Source of the DNA: Amycolatopsis oliviviridis
GTDB lineage: Bacteria; Actinomycetota; Actinomycetes; Mycobacteriales; Pseudonocardiaceae
Direction of reading: 5' to 3'
Length of the DNA: 64,000 bases
Assembly: GCF_014654365.1 (NCBI RefSeq)
Contig: NZ_BNAY01000003.1
Span: 558,001-622,000, forward strand
Under the pieces are notes generated by a model. That model made no database searches. It was not told the origin of the DNA and saw only the letters and a program-made list of their open reading frames with translations. The translations under genes and the position numbers were made by a program. Below are positions 11,062 to 20,867 of the stretch, in pieces. Numbering within the stretch: position 1 is the first letter of the stretch; every line of letters starts with the position of its first letter.

Positions 11062-11741
11062 TTCGCCCCCGCCGTTGTCGCCACCCGGTCCCAGGGTGTG
11101 AGGAGATTGCGGAGCTGGACCAGCACCAGGTCGACGATCAGCGCGAGCAGCAGGGTCGCGACGATCCCGACGACGATCGGCGAGAAGTACTCGCGCTGGA
11201 AACCGTCGGTGAACAGCACGCCGAGCCCGCCCGTGCCGATCAGCGCGCCGACGCTGACCAGGCTGATGTTGCTGACCGACGCCACCCGGACGCCCGCCGC
11301 GAGCACCGGCACCGAAAGCGGCAGCTCCACGGTGAGGAAGCGGCGCGCGGGTTTGTAGCCGACCGCCGTGGCCGCGGCGACGACGTGCGGCGGGACCGCG
11401 TCGAGCGCGTCCAGCACCGGGCGCACCAGCAGGGCGGCGGTGTAGACGGTGAGCGCGACGATCACGTTGACGCTGTCGAGGATCTTCGAGCCGATGATGC
11501 CCGGGATCACCACGAACAACGCCAGCGACGGGATCGTGTACAGCAGGTTCGACACCACCAGCAGCACGGACCGCGCCGGGCCGAACCGGTGGCCGAGCCA
11601 GCCCGCCAGCACCGCGATCACCAGGCCCAGCACCAGCGGGGCCAGCGAGAGATAGATGTGGTCGAGCAGGTCGCCGAAGAACTGCGAGCGGTTGTTGGCA
11701 CTGCCCAGGTAGCGGCCGAGCTCCGCGAAGAAGTCCCCCAT
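11058..11741 (-). CDS. opuCB: osmoprotectant ABC transporter permease
   Basis: The 227-residue protein is a second permease subunit with an EAA-type loop in HVVAAATAVGYKPARRFLTVELPLSVPVLAAG and about five to six hydrophobic helices. It is related to the neighbouring permease, as expected for the heterodimeric channel of OpuC systems. Its ATG overlaps the stop of the ATPase gene by one base (TGATG), which fixes the start. It is the second gene of the operon. Confidence 0.9.
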   Translation of the reverse strand: MGDFFAELGRYLGSANNRSQFFGDLLDHIYLSLAPLVLGLVIAVLAGWLGHRFGPARSVLLVVSNLLYTIPSLALFVVIPGIIGSKILDSVNVIVALTVYTAALLVRPVLDALDAVPPHVVAAATAVGYKPARRFLTVELPLSVPVLAAGVRVASVSNISLVSVGALIGTGGLGVLFTDGFQREYFSPIVVGIVATLLLALIVDLVLVQLRNLLTPWDRVATTAGAK

Positions 11742-12829
11742 CAGGAACTCAGCGACGGCGCTTCGATCACCTCGAGGACTTGCTGGGCTCTGACCACCCC
11801 GAGGACCTTCTGGTCGGCGTCGACCACGACCCCGAGGCTCGCGGGCGACGACAACGCCGCGTCGAGCGCGCCGCGGATCGGCGATCCCTGGACGTACAGC
11901 GATCCGCCCGCGACGAGATCGGTCTCGGCCAGCTCACCGTCCACAGTGGATCCGGGGCGCAGCCAGCCGCGCGGCTGTCCTTCGGCGTTGACCGCGACCA
12001 GCCACTCGTCGGACGGCCCGGGGACCGGCTTGCCGACCTCGACCCGCTTCACCTCTTCGACGACGATCCCCTCCGCCGAAAGGAAGGAGAGGCCGCGGTA
12101 GCCGCGGTCCTTGCCCACGAACGACGCGACGAAGTCGTCGACGGGATGACGCAGCACCTCCGACGGCGTGCCGTACTGCGCGAGCACACCGCCGACGCGG
12201 AGCACCGCGATCTTGTCGCCGAGCCGCACGGCCTCGTCGATGTCGTGGGTGACGAACACGATCGTCTTCCCCAGCTGTGACTGCAGGCGCAGCAGCTCGT
12301 CCTGCAACTCCTCGCGGACGATCGGGTCGACGGCGGAGAACGGCTCGTCCATCAGTAGCACGGGCGAATCCGCCGCCAGCGCCCTGGCGACACCGACGCG
12401 CTGCTGCTGGCCGCCGGAAAGCTGTGCGGGGTACCGCTTGCCGAGTTCCGCGGGCAGGCCGACGGTTTCGAGCAGTTCGGCCGCGCGCTTGCGTGCTTTG
12501 CCCTTGTCCCAGCCCGACAGCAGCGGCACGGTGGCGACGTTGTCCAGGACTGTCCTGTGTGGAAAGAGGCCGGCGTGCTGGATGACGTAGCCGATGCCGC
12601 GGCGCAACAGCGCCGGGTCCCCGTCGCTGACGTCCTTGCCGTCGAGCAGGACGGCGCCCGAGGTCGGTTCGACCATGCGGTTGATCATCCGCAGCGACGT
12701 GGTCTTACCGCAGCCGGACGGCCCGACGAAGACGGTGATGGTGCCGTCCTCCACGGTGAGGTTCAGGTCGTCGACCGCGACCGTCCCGTCCGGATACCGC
12801 TTGGTCACGCCACGGAACTCGATAGTCAC
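11741..12829 (-). CDS. opuCA: osmoprotectant ABC transporter ATP-binding protein with CBS domains
   Basis: The 362-residue subunit has Walker A (GPSGCGKTT), the signature LSGGQQQRVGVARAL, Walker B (VLLMDEPFSAVDP) and the switch His in VTHDIDEAV. The C-terminal third carries two CBS motifs, ending GVVDADQKVLGVVRAQQVLEVI; in OpuA/OpuC proteins such domains gate transport by ionic strength or nucleotide. GTG at 12827-12829 is chosen because MTIEFRGVTKRYPDGT is the normal N-terminus and GGGAGAG lies before it. This is the first gene of the operon and is divergent from the polyamine-synthase-like gene; the promoters are within 12830-12920. It likely supplies glycine betaine or choline for both osmoprotection and catabolism. 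Confidence 0.93.
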   Translation of the reverse strand: MTIEFRGVTKRYPDGTVAVDDLNLTVEDGTITVFVGPSGCGKTTSLRMINRMVEPTSGAVLLDGKDVSDGDPALLRRGIGYVIQHAGLFPHRTVLDNVATVPLLSGWDKGKARKRAAELLETVGLPAELGKRYPAQLSGGQQQRVGVARALAADSPVLLMDEPFSAVDPIVREELQDELLRLQSQLGKTIVFVTHDIDEAVRLGDKIAVLRVGGVLAQYGTPSEVLRHPVDDFVASFVGKDRGYRGLSFLSAEGIVVEEVKRVEVGKPVPGPSDEWLVAVNAEGQPRGWLRPGSTVDGELAETDLVAGGSLYVQGSPIRGALDAALSSPASLGVVVDADQKVLGVVRAQQVLEVIEAPSLSS

Positions 12830-12920
12830 GTGTCTCTCCCCATGTCTGGTCGAAAAACCGTAGCCCACATCGGCCCTGTTGGCACGGTGTCTCAGGGATC
12901 GGTTCACTAGGCTGCGGGCT

Positions 12921-14324
12921 GTGAGTTCCTCCGTCGATGACGTCCTCGCGGCGCACGGTGTCCACGTGCGACCGCTCCATCAGGTGATTTCCCTGCTCCG
13001 GGCGGATTGGCGGGACCTCGGCGAACTGGTCCGGCTCAGTACCGCGCCCCGCCGGAGTGTCGAAGACGTCCTGAACGCGCTCGGCGACGACCTCGAACGG
13101 AACGAGTCCCGCTTGCGGCTGGCTCCCGCGGCCCGTGAGAAGTACGCGCGCTTCGAGACCCCGGACCGGAAAACCGACCCCGACCTGCTGAAGACCATCA
13201 CCAGCTACGTCGAGAACGTGCCCGCTCCGCTGGCCGCGCTCGACCACGTGCAGGCGACGCCGGAGACCGTGCTCGACCGGGCGCTGTGGCTGGACCAGCG
13301 GTACGACCTCGACACCGCGAAACTGCTGTTCCTGGGCGACCACGACCTCACCTCGCTGGCCGTACGCGCATTGCGGCCCGGCGCGGACCTCACCGTCGTC
13401 GACCTCGACGATCGCGTGCTGGCCTACATCGACGAACTCAGCGAGCGGTCCATCCGGACCCTGCACACGGATCTGCGCGTCGGGCTGCCACCCTCGGTGA
13501 CCGGCCGGATGGACCTCGTGTTCAGTGATCCGCCTTACACCCCCGAAGGAATGGGCCTGTTCGCCGCACGCGGGGTCCAGGCGCTCGCCGAACCCTCGGA
13601 CGGGCGGCTGCTGCTCGCTTACGGGTACAGCCCGCGCCATCCCGCCTTGGGCGCGCAGGTGCAGCGGGCGCTCGCGACACTCGGGCTGACCTTCGAAGCG
13701 ATCCTGCCGGACTTCAACCGCTACTTCGGCGCGCAGGCGATCGGGAGCGCGGCGGACCTCTACGTCTGCCAGCCGACCGCGAAGTCGAAGAAGAACCGCG
13801 GTGGCAAGGGGAAGGCCGCGATCTACACGCACGGCCCGCAGTCGGTGGAATCCGCGGGCGGAGCCAAGCCCTCACTGCTGGACAAGCTGCACGAAATCGC
13901 CACCGAGGGCGGGCTGGCGCTGGAGTCGCGGCCGGTCGACTGGTCCGTTTCCGGACCGGAAGGCGACGCGGTCGCCATGGACCTCTCGGCCGACCCCGGC
14001 CCGTGGCTGCTGCGGACCCTGCTGGGCACCAACGCGCGACGGCTGGCGCTGCTGGTCCCGAACTCGCATCCCGACCTGACGAACGCCGAGGCGCAGGGCG
14101 CGCTCAACCGGCTGATCGGGGCGAAGTACAAACTGCGGCTGCTGCGGAGCACCCCGGACAACCGGCACGCCGTCGTCGTCGCGGACGCCGTCGAACATCA
14201 GGAAGAACTGCTGACCCGGGCGCACGCGCGGCTGGCGAACGTCTCGCTGGACGTGCCCGCGGACCTGACGGACGCGCGGTTGATCGACCTGCCGCGGCAC
14301 CGGCTGACGGAACTGCTCGGCTGA
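12921..14324 (+). CDS. bis-aminopropyl spermidine synthase-like protein (branched-chain polyamine synthase family)
   Basis: The 467-residue protein has an N-terminal winged-helix-like region (about 10-60, RPLHQVISLLRADWRDLGELVRLST), then a Rossmann methyltransferase-like core. FLGDHDLTSLA at about 138-147 corresponds to the GDDDLTS aminopropyl-donor loop of BpsA, and DPPYTPEG at about 203-210 to its DPPY active-site motif. Archaeal and Thermus BpsA proteins add aminopropyl groups to spermidine and are about 350 residues; this one has a roughly 120-residue extra C-terminal region after a basic linker (KSKKNRGGKGK). The true reaction in a mesophilic actinobacterium is unknown, and an N-methyltransferase role is possible. 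GTG at 12921 is preferred as it begins at the conserved domain. A 23-bp palindrome closes the gene. Confidence 0.75.
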   Translation: MSSSVDDVLAAHGVHVRPLHQVISLLRADWRDLGELVRLSTAPRRSVEDVLNALGDDLERNESRLRLAPAAREKYARFETPDRKTDPDLLKTITSYVENVPAPLAALDHVQATPETVLDRALWLDQRYDLDTAKLLFLGDHDLTSLAVRALRPGADLTVVDLDDRVLAYIDELSERSIRTLHTDLRVGLPPSVTGRMDLVFSDPPYTPEGMGLFAARGVQALAEPSDGRLLLAYGYSPRHPALGAQVQRALATLGLTFEAILPDFNRYFGAQAIGSAADLYVCQPTAKSKKNRGGKGKAAIYTHGPQSVESAGGAKPSLLDKLHEIATEGGLALESRPVDWSVSGPEGDAVAMDLSADPGPWLLRTLLGTNARRLALLVPNSHPDLTNAEAQGALNRLIGAKYKLRLLRSTPDNRHAVVVADAVEHQEELLTRAHARLANVSLDVPADLTDARLIDLPRHRLTELLG

Positions 14325-14345
14325 GGCTCACAACCCCCGCGCGCA

Positions 14346-14392
14346 ATGAAAGGCCCCTTCATCGCAAATTTTGCGATGAAGGGGCCTTTCAT
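14346..14392. repeat. long perfect palindrome, family B (copy 1)
   Basis: Arms 14346-14368 and 14370-14392 are perfect over 23 bases around a single central T, with the family B sequence ATGAAAGGCCCCTTCAT and an AT-rich centre GCAAATTTTGC. It sits between the convergent polyamine-synthase-like gene and malic enzyme gene. A hairpin of RNA would have to open a few central A-T pairs to form a loop. Confidence 0.85.
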
Positions 14393-14420
14393 AGCACTTG
14401 AGCGAGCGTGAAAGGGACCG

Positions 14421-15647
14421 TCACACCACGCCGTCGGCCTCAGCGGCCTTCGCGACCGCGGCGGCCACCTCAGGCGCGACCCGCGGGTCCAGCGGGCTCG
14501 GCACGATACGGTCCGGCCCCAGGTCGTCCTGCGCGACCGCGAAGATCGCCTCGGCCGCGGCCAGCTTCATGTTCTCCGTGATCGCCCGCGCGCCGGAGTC
14601 CAGCGCGCCGCGGAAGACACCGGGGAACGCCAGCACGTTGTTGATCTGGTTCGGGAAGTCGCTGCGCCCGGTCGCCACGATCTTGGCGTACCGCGACGCC
14701 ACGGCCGGGTGCACTTCCGGGTCCGGGTTGGACAGCGCGAACACGATCGCGTCGTCGGCCATCCCGGCCAGCAGGGACTCGTCGATGGTCGCCCCGGACA
14801 GGCCGAGGAAGACGTCGGCGCCCTTGAGGGCCTCGCCGAGGCCGCCCCGCAGACCGGCCGCGTTCGTGGTCTCTGCGAGCTTCTGCTTGATCGGGTTCAG
14901 GCCCTCGCGCCCGGCGTGGATGATGCCGCGCGAGTCGAGCACGGTGACGTCCGCGACGCCGGCGTTCTGCAGGATCCTGGCGCAGGCCACCCCCGCCGCG
15001 CCCGCTCCCGAGACGACCACGCGCTGACCGGCGATGTCCTTGCCGAGGACCTGGTTCGCCCCGCGCAGCGCGGCCAGCGTGACGATCGCCGTGCCGTGCT
15101 GGTCGTCGTGCATGACCGGGCAGTCGAGGACCTCCTTGAGGCGGTCCTCCAGCTCGAAGCAGCGCGGCGCCGAGATGTCCTCCAGGTTCACCGCGCCGAA
15201 CGACGGGCGCAGCCGGACCAGGGTCTCGATGATCTCGTCGACGTCGGTGGTGTCGAGCACCAGCGGGATGGAGTCGAGCCCGCCGAAGGTCTTGAACAGG
15301 ACCGACTTGCCTTCCATGACCGGCAGCGAGGCGCTCGCGCCGATGTCACCGAGACCGAGCACCGCCGTACCGTCGCTGACCACCACGACCAGCCTGTCCG
15401 CCCACGTGTACCGCTTCGCCTTGGCCGCGTCCTCGGCGATGGCCCGGCTCACCTTCGCCACCCCGGGCGTGTACGCGACCGAGAGGTCACGGGGTGAGGA
15501 GATCGGGCGCGTCGCGGCCACGGAGAGCTTGCCGCCCTCGTGCCCCTCGAAGATCTCGGTGTCGGTCACTGGCGTGGTCATCGTGGTTCCCGTCATTGCT
15601 TCTGCCGTGTCTAAGGACGGCGAAGTCTCGATTCGAGCGAAGGTCAT
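14421..15647 (-). CDS. NAD(P)-dependent malic enzyme
   Basis: The 408-residue enzyme converts malate to pyruvate and CO2 with reduction of NAD(P)+. It shows the short bacterial malic enzyme layout: VAYTPGVAKVSRAI with the catalytic Tyr, LGLGDIGASASLPVMEGKSVLFKTFGG, the metal-binding NLEDISAPRCFELEDRL, DDQHGTAIVTLAAL, and the nucleotide-binding VVVSGAGAAGVACARIL. The ATG at 15645-15647 follows AGGAGA at good spacing and gives an N-terminal extension of about 30 residues before the conserved EGGKLSV; a later Met is also possible. It feeds pyruvate/NADPH supply and is monocistronic. Confidence 0.92.
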   Translation of the reverse strand: MTFARIETSPSLDTAEAMTGTTMTTPVTDTEIFEGHEGGKLSVAATRPISSPRDLSVAYTPGVAKVSRAIAEDAAKAKRYTWADRLVVVVSDGTAVLGLGDIGASASLPVMEGKSVLFKTFGGLDSIPLVLDTTDVDEIIETLVRLRPSFGAVNLEDISAPRCFELEDRLKEVLDCPVMHDDQHGTAIVTLAALRGANQVLGKDIAGQRVVVSGAGAAGVACARILQNAGVADVTVLDSRGIIHAGREGLNPIKQKLAETTNAAGLRGGLGEALKGADVFLGLSGATIDESLLAGMADDAIVFALSNPDPEVHPAVASRYAKIVATGRSDFPNQINNVLAFPGVFRGALDSGARAITENMKLAAAEAIFAVAQDDLGPDRIVPSPLDPRVAPEVAAAVAKAAEADGVV

Positions 15648-15971
15648 GGGATTCTCCTGGGACTGCGAGCGGGGGAACTGGCCGGTGAACAGGCCAAATG
15701 GGCATGGCCCGGCCACCTGGGGTAACTCGTCCTCCGACACGGCAGCCCAGCGCGGTAGCGCCGGCTGTCGGCGAAGCGTCCAATCGGCCATCGGTGCCGT
15801 GGGTGTGGCGACGGCCGCGGACGCAGCGGTCAGATCATTGTGACAGGCATGCGGACCAGTGTGCCCCTCTGGTGCGGTTCATGTCACAAAGGGGTCGGGC
15901 TTTCCGCAGCTCAAGAGAGGTTTCGCAAGACGTCCGTCCGGCTTGGGAACACGGCGAAGGCGCTGACTAGC
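15648..15971. other. 324-base divergent intergenic region
   Basis: This is the shared upstream region of malic enzyme and the epimerase gene. TTGTGAC at 15838-15844 and its complement GTCACAA at 15883-15889 form a widely spaced dyad; the half sites resemble CRP-type TGTGA/TCACA but the spacing is far from a CRP site. No ORF with good codon use was found. Confidence 0.45.
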
Positions 15972-16586
15972 ATGGGTGGCATGCAAGCCAGGCGCCTCAG
16001 CATCGCGGACTGTTTCGAATTCACCCCGCGCGTTTTCCCCGACCACCGCGGCCTGTTCGTGGCGCCGTTCCAGGAAGAGGCCTTCGTCGAAGCGGTCGGG
16101 CACCGGCTTCGCCTGGCGCAGACCAACACCAGTGTTTCCCGGCGCGGCTCCGTCCGCGGCCTGCACTTCGCGGACACCCCGCCCGGACAGGCCAAATACG
16201 TGTACTGCCCGAGCGGTTCGCTGCTGGACGTCATCGTCGATCTCCGGGTCGGCTCGCCCACTTTCGGGGAATGGACGTCCGTGCTGCTCGACAGCACCGA
16301 GTACAAATCGGTCTACATCGCCGAAGGCCTCGGCCACGCTTTCATGGCGCTCGAAGACGACACGGTCATGACCTACCTCTGCTCCGAGCCGTACAACCCG
16401 GCGGCCGAGCACGCCGTCAACCCGATGGACACCGACCTCGCGCTCCCGTGGCCGCAGGACATCGAACCCATTGTGTCCGAAAAGGACACTGCCGCGCCCT
16501 ACCTGAAAGAGGCCCTGGAGCAGGGAACGCTGCCGCGGTACGACGAATGTGTGGCGTACTACGAGAAGTTGCGGGCCGAGGGCTGA
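15972..16586 (+). CDS. dTDP-4-dehydrorhamnose 3,5-epimerase family protein
   Basis: The 204-residue protein is an RmlC-type cupin. It has FTPRVFPDHRGLFVAPFQEEAF, QTNTSVSRRGSVRGLHFADTPPGQAKYV, where His of RGLHF is the catalytic base, DVIVDLRVGSPTFGEW, and VYIAEGLGHAFMALEDDTVMTYLCSEPYNPAAEHAVNPMD, where the Tyr near YLCSEPY is the usual acid. It should epimerise a dTDP-4-keto-6-deoxyhexose at C3/C5 or at one carbon for a deoxysugar pathway. No other deoxysugar or glycosyltransferase gene lies nearby, so it is an orphan in this window. Start ATG 15972 has GAAGG upstream; ATG 15981 is the alternative. Confidence 0.88.
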   Translation: MGGMQARRLSIADCFEFTPRVFPDHRGLFVAPFQEEAFVEAVGHRLRLAQTNTSVSRRGSVRGLHFADTPPGQAKYVYCPSGSLLDVIVDLRVGSPTFGEWTSVLLDSTEYKSVYIAEGLGHAFMALEDDTVMTYLCSEPYNPAAEHAVNPMDTDLALPWPQDIEPIVSEKDTAAPYLKEALEQGTLPRYDECVAYYEKLRAEG

Positions 16587-16587
16587 A

Positions 16588-18216
<1,629 letters not shown>

Positions 18217-18363
18217 TCACGCCGCCTTCAAGACCGAATCCGAAATGGATTCGCGTCAGCTGGGTAAACACCGTTTATTTTCACTCGAACGGGGTTATCT
18301 CCGGGACCCCCTGGGGGTCTTCCCCGATGTGATCGAGACCGCGGCAGACCACTCTTCCGAGTC

Positions 18364-19041
18364 ATGAGACGTCTTCTCGCAGCGGCCGCGGCCGCGCTCT
18401 CCGCAGCCGCCCTCGTCCTCCTCCCCGGCCACGCCTCCGCGGCGTCGTCCCCCGTGCCCGAGTTCGACTTCTCCGCCTGCCCCGCCCCGCCCGCCGGCGC
18501 CGACCCCAGCACCTGGCGTTGCGAAGCCTTTGTCTCCCAAGGAGTTCTCACCGTCGGCGACCGCGAGATCCAGCTCGGGGAGATCCGGCTGACGTTCTCC
18601 GAGGGCAAAGTGGACGGGAAGTTCGCGCAGGTCTTCGGCGAAATGCGGCACGCACCCGCCCGGATCCAGGACGGTTTCGGCGCGAGCATGCAGCTGGAAT
18701 ACGGCGGCTACTCGGACTTCCTGTCGAACGACGAGCGTCGCGGGGAGCTGGACCTCTACGCGGTTCTACGGCATCCCTTGCTGCCCAAGGGATGCACGAT
18801 CGGCACGCCGGACGCCCCGCTCCACTCGGTGATCAAGGACGATCCCGCGGTTCCCTTCGAGATGATCTCCCAAAACCCGAAGACGGTGAAGTTCGGCGTC
18901 GTCGACTCACAGCTCTCCCTGCCGCGAACGACCGGCTGCGGCCCGCTGGCGCGAGTGGCCGACCGGTTGCTCGGACTGCCGTCGGCGAGCGGGCGGAACA
19001 CCTTCAAGCAGGTGACCTACGTCCAGTTCAAGCCCCTCTGA
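18364..19041 (+). CDS. secreted protein of unknown function
   Basis: The 225-residue protein has a clear signal peptide (MRRLLAAAAAALSAAALVLLPGHASA, cleavage near residue 26). The mature part starts with a Cys pair region (FSACPAPPAGADPSTWRCEAF) and has further Cys at GCTIG and TGCGPL, so two disulphides are likely. FSEGKVDGKFAQVFGEMRH and SMQLEYGGYSDFLSN suggest a beta-rich fold. I do not recognise the family. The gene is alone and divergent from cholesterol oxidase with 168 bases between starts, which may allow shared control. Confidence 0.8.
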   Translation: MRRLLAAAAAALSAAALVLLPGHASAASSPVPEFDFSACPAPPAGADPSTWRCEAFVSQGVLTVGDREIQLGEIRLTFSEGKVDGKFAQVFGEMRHAPARIQDGFGASMQLEYGGYSDFLSNDERRGELDLYAVLRHPLLPKGCTIGTPDAPLHSVIKDDPAVPFEMISQNPKTVKFGVVDSQLSLPRTTGCGPLARVADRLLGLPSASGRNTFKQVTYVQFKPL

Positions 19042-19046
19042 CCATC

Positions 19047-19108
19047 GCATTTCGTCCTCTGAATGCGGTAGTTGCGCACGCAAGGACCGCATTCAGAGGA
19101 CGAAATGC
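19047..19108. repeat. long inverted repeat, family C (copy 2)
   Basis: Arms 19047-19069 and 19086-19108 are perfect over 23 bases (GCATTTCGTCCTCTGAATGC at the outer end of the arm). The 16-base interior has TTGCG/CGCAA remnants where other copies pair fully. It lies between the convergent secreted-protein and DUF4442 genes. Confidence 0.85.
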
Positions 19109-19124
19109 ATGAAGGACCGGCGCT

Positions 19125-19595
19125 CTACTTCTTCTTGGTGACCCAAATGGTGATGGTCGCGGTCACGACGGGCTTCCCGTTCGTGTCCGTGATCGTCACC
19201 GGCACGAGCAGTTCGAAACCCTCGTCGCCGAATTCCGGCAACTCCGGCAGTTCCGCGACCGCGCGCAGGCTCGTTTCGGCCTTGGCCACGTACTCGACCG
19301 TCATCCCCTTGGGCAGCCAGCGATGGGTCGCCGGGACGGTCGCCTCGGCGAGCATGCCCATGGCGATCTCGGCGAGGTTGCATGCCGCGATCGCGTGAAA
19401 AGTCTTGATGTGGTTGTAAACACCCCACCACTTCGGGGAGGTCACCTCGCACCGGCCGGGCCCCAGTTCGCGCACCGACGGGAGCACCGTCCGGAAGTAC
19501 GGCACACGCAGGCACATCGCCGCCGAGAACAGCTGTTTGCCGACCGGCTTCCCGGCCAGCCGGTTCCACATCGCGTAGGTCGGATTCTGCGCCAT
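19125..19595 (-). CDS. DUF4442 domain-containing protein (hotdog-fold thioesterase-like)
   Basis: The 156-residue protein fits DUF4442, a hotdog-fold group related to acyl-CoA thioesterases: NPTYAMWNRLAGKPVGKQLFS at the start, the central HIKTFHAIAACNLAEIAMGML that corresponds to the hotdog helix, and a final beta strand TATITIWVTKKK. It may hydrolyse or bind an acyl-CoA, but no catalytic evidence exists. ATG at 19593-19595 follows GAGGAGA; a GTG directly before it is the other choice. The gene is divergent from the histidine phosphatase gene. Confidence 0.8.
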   Translation of the reverse strand: MAQNPTYAMWNRLAGKPVGKQLFSAAMCLRVPYFRTVLPSVRELGPGRCEVTSPKWWGVYNHIKTFHAIAACNLAEIAMGMLAEATVPATHRWLPKGMTVEYVAKAETSLRAVAELPELPEFGDEGFELLVPVTITDTNGKPVVTATITIWVTKKK

Positions 19596-19657
19596 CACGG
19601 TCTCCTCATCATGTTACTCATCAGTAGCATAACCGGACCGCAGGCTATATTCGCAAC

Positions 19658-20251
19658 GTGGCTCATCGGCTCTTCCTTCTCCGGCACGGTCAGACCGAGT
19701 GGTCCGTCAACGGACGGCACACCGGACGCACCGACATCCCGCTCACCGCGGCGGGCGAAGGGCAGGCCCGCTCGGCGGGCGGGACCCTGCGCGCGGTGCT
19801 CGGCGGCAACCCGGCGCTCGTCCTTTCCAGCCCCCGCACCCGCGCGCTGCGGACGGCCGAGCTGGCCGGTCTGCGCGTCGACGAGGTCACCGAAGAGCTG
19901 GCCGAATGGGATTACGGCGACTACGAGGGCATCACCACCCCGGTGATCCGCGAGACCGTTCCCGGTTGGACGGTCTGGTCGCATCCGATCCCCGGCGGCG
20001 AAAGCGCCGACGACGTCAACGCCCGCGCGGACAAGCTGATCGACCGCGTCCGCGAACCGCTCGGCAAGGGTGACGTGATCCTCGTCGGCCACGGGCACTT
20101 CAGCCGCGTCCTGGTCGCGCGGTGGATCGGCCTGCCGTCGACGGCGGGCGTCCACTTCGGACTCGACCCGGCCGGCGTCGCGGTGCTCGGCGACGAACGC
20201 GGCGAGCCGCAGATCGAACACCTCAACCTGCTCCCCACCACAGAGGACTGA
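19658..20251 (+). CDS. histidine phosphatase family protein (phosphoglycerate mutase-like)
   Basis: The 197-residue protein has the phosphohistidine motif LLRHGQTEWS with His10, the second Arg region SSPRTRALRTAELAG, the acid in ELAEWDYGDYEG, and the C-terminal His in VGHGHFSRVLVARW. It is a phosphatase rather than a mutase by its short length and lacks the mutase insertion. Position and order match M. tuberculosis Rv3214 (gpm2), which acts as a broad acid phosphatase. GTG start. The next gene begins four bases after its stop, so the two are co-translated. Confidence 0.88.
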   Translation: MAHRLFLLRHGQTEWSVNGRHTGRTDIPLTAAGEGQARSAGGTLRAVLGGNPALVLSSPRTRALRTAELAGLRVDEVTEELAEWDYGDYEGITTPVIRETVPGWTVWSHPIPGGESADDVNARADKLIDRVREPLGKGDVILVGHGHFSRVLVARWIGLPSTAGVHFGLDPAGVAVLGDERGEPQIEHLNLLPTTED

Positions 20252-20254
20252 CCA

Positions 20255-20737
20255 GTGCCCGACGACCGCATCCGGCGAATCCGCGAAGAAGACGTGGACG
20301 CCGTCGTCCAGCTCGTCTACGACCTCGCCGAGTTCGAACGCGCCCCGGACGAATGCCACCTCACCCCCGAGCAGCTGCGCGTCGCCCTGTTCGGCGAAGC
20401 GCCGGGGCTGTTCGGGCACGTCGCCGAGGTCGACGGCGAGATCGTGGGCTACGCGCTCTGGTTCCTCAACTTCTCCACGTGGCGCGGCGTGCACGGCATC
20501 TACCTGGAAGACCTCTACGTCCGCCCCGAGCAGCGCGGCTCAGGCCTCGGCAAGGCGCTCCTGGCCACCCTGGCGGCCGTCTGCGTCGAGCGCGGTTACG
20601 CCCGTCTCGAATGGTCGGTGCTCAACTGGAACCCGGCGCAGGGTTTCTACAAGTCACTCGGCGCGGTGCCGATGGACGAATGGACCGTGGACAGGCTCAC
20701 CGACGAGCCCCTGAAGGCGCTCGCGGCTCAGGTCTAG
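20255..20737 (+). CDS. GNAT family N-acetyltransferase (spermidine/diamine acetyltransferase-like)
   Basis: The 160-residue protein has IRRIREEDVDAVVQLVYDLAEFERAPDECHLTPEQL, then YALWFLNFSTWRGVHGIYLEDLYVRPEQRGSGLGKALLATLA, in which ...RGSGLGKAL is the acetyl-CoA loop, and WSVLNWNPAQGFYKSLGA. The whole pattern is that of the SSAT/thialysine acetyltransferase group, which acetylates small diamines and polyamines. The acceptor in bacteria is usually unproven. GTG start three bases after the preceding stop. A polyamine-synthase-like gene lies 6 kb upstream, so a polyamine link is possible. Confidence 0.86.
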   Translation: MPDDRIRRIREEDVDAVVQLVYDLAEFERAPDECHLTPEQLRVALFGEAPGLFGHVAEVDGEIVGYALWFLNFSTWRGVHGIYLEDLYVRPEQRGSGLGKALLATLAAVCVERGYARLEWSVLNWNPAQGFYKSLGAVPMDEWTVDRLTDEPLKALAAQV

Positions 20738-20747
20738 CCAAGGCGTG

Positions 20748-20861
20748 ACTCGCGTGATCAGACACGTAACTCGCGTGTCTGGAGGCCGCACTCGAAGGTA
20801 CGGCCTCGATCACGCGAGTTACGTCCCCAATCACGCGAAATCCGCCTCTGATCACGCGAGT
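20748..20861. repeat. cluster of TCACGCGAGT repeats forming inverted repeats (family D)
   Basis: ACTCGCGTGATCAGA at 20748-20762 pairs with TCTGATCACGCGAGT at 20847-20861. Between them are further copies in both orientations near 20769, 20808 and 20828, so the ten-base word TCACGCGA(G)T or its complement occurs five times in 114 bases. It occupies the gap between the convergent GNAT and membrane-protein genes, where other junctions have family A-C hairpins. Confidence 0.75.
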
Positions 20862-20867
20862 GCGGCG

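Noticed and set aside
15838..15889. TTGTGAC...GTCACAA as a CRP operator
   Set aside because: The two half-sites are 45 bases apart centre to centre, far from the CRP spacing; kept only as a note in the intergenic entry.
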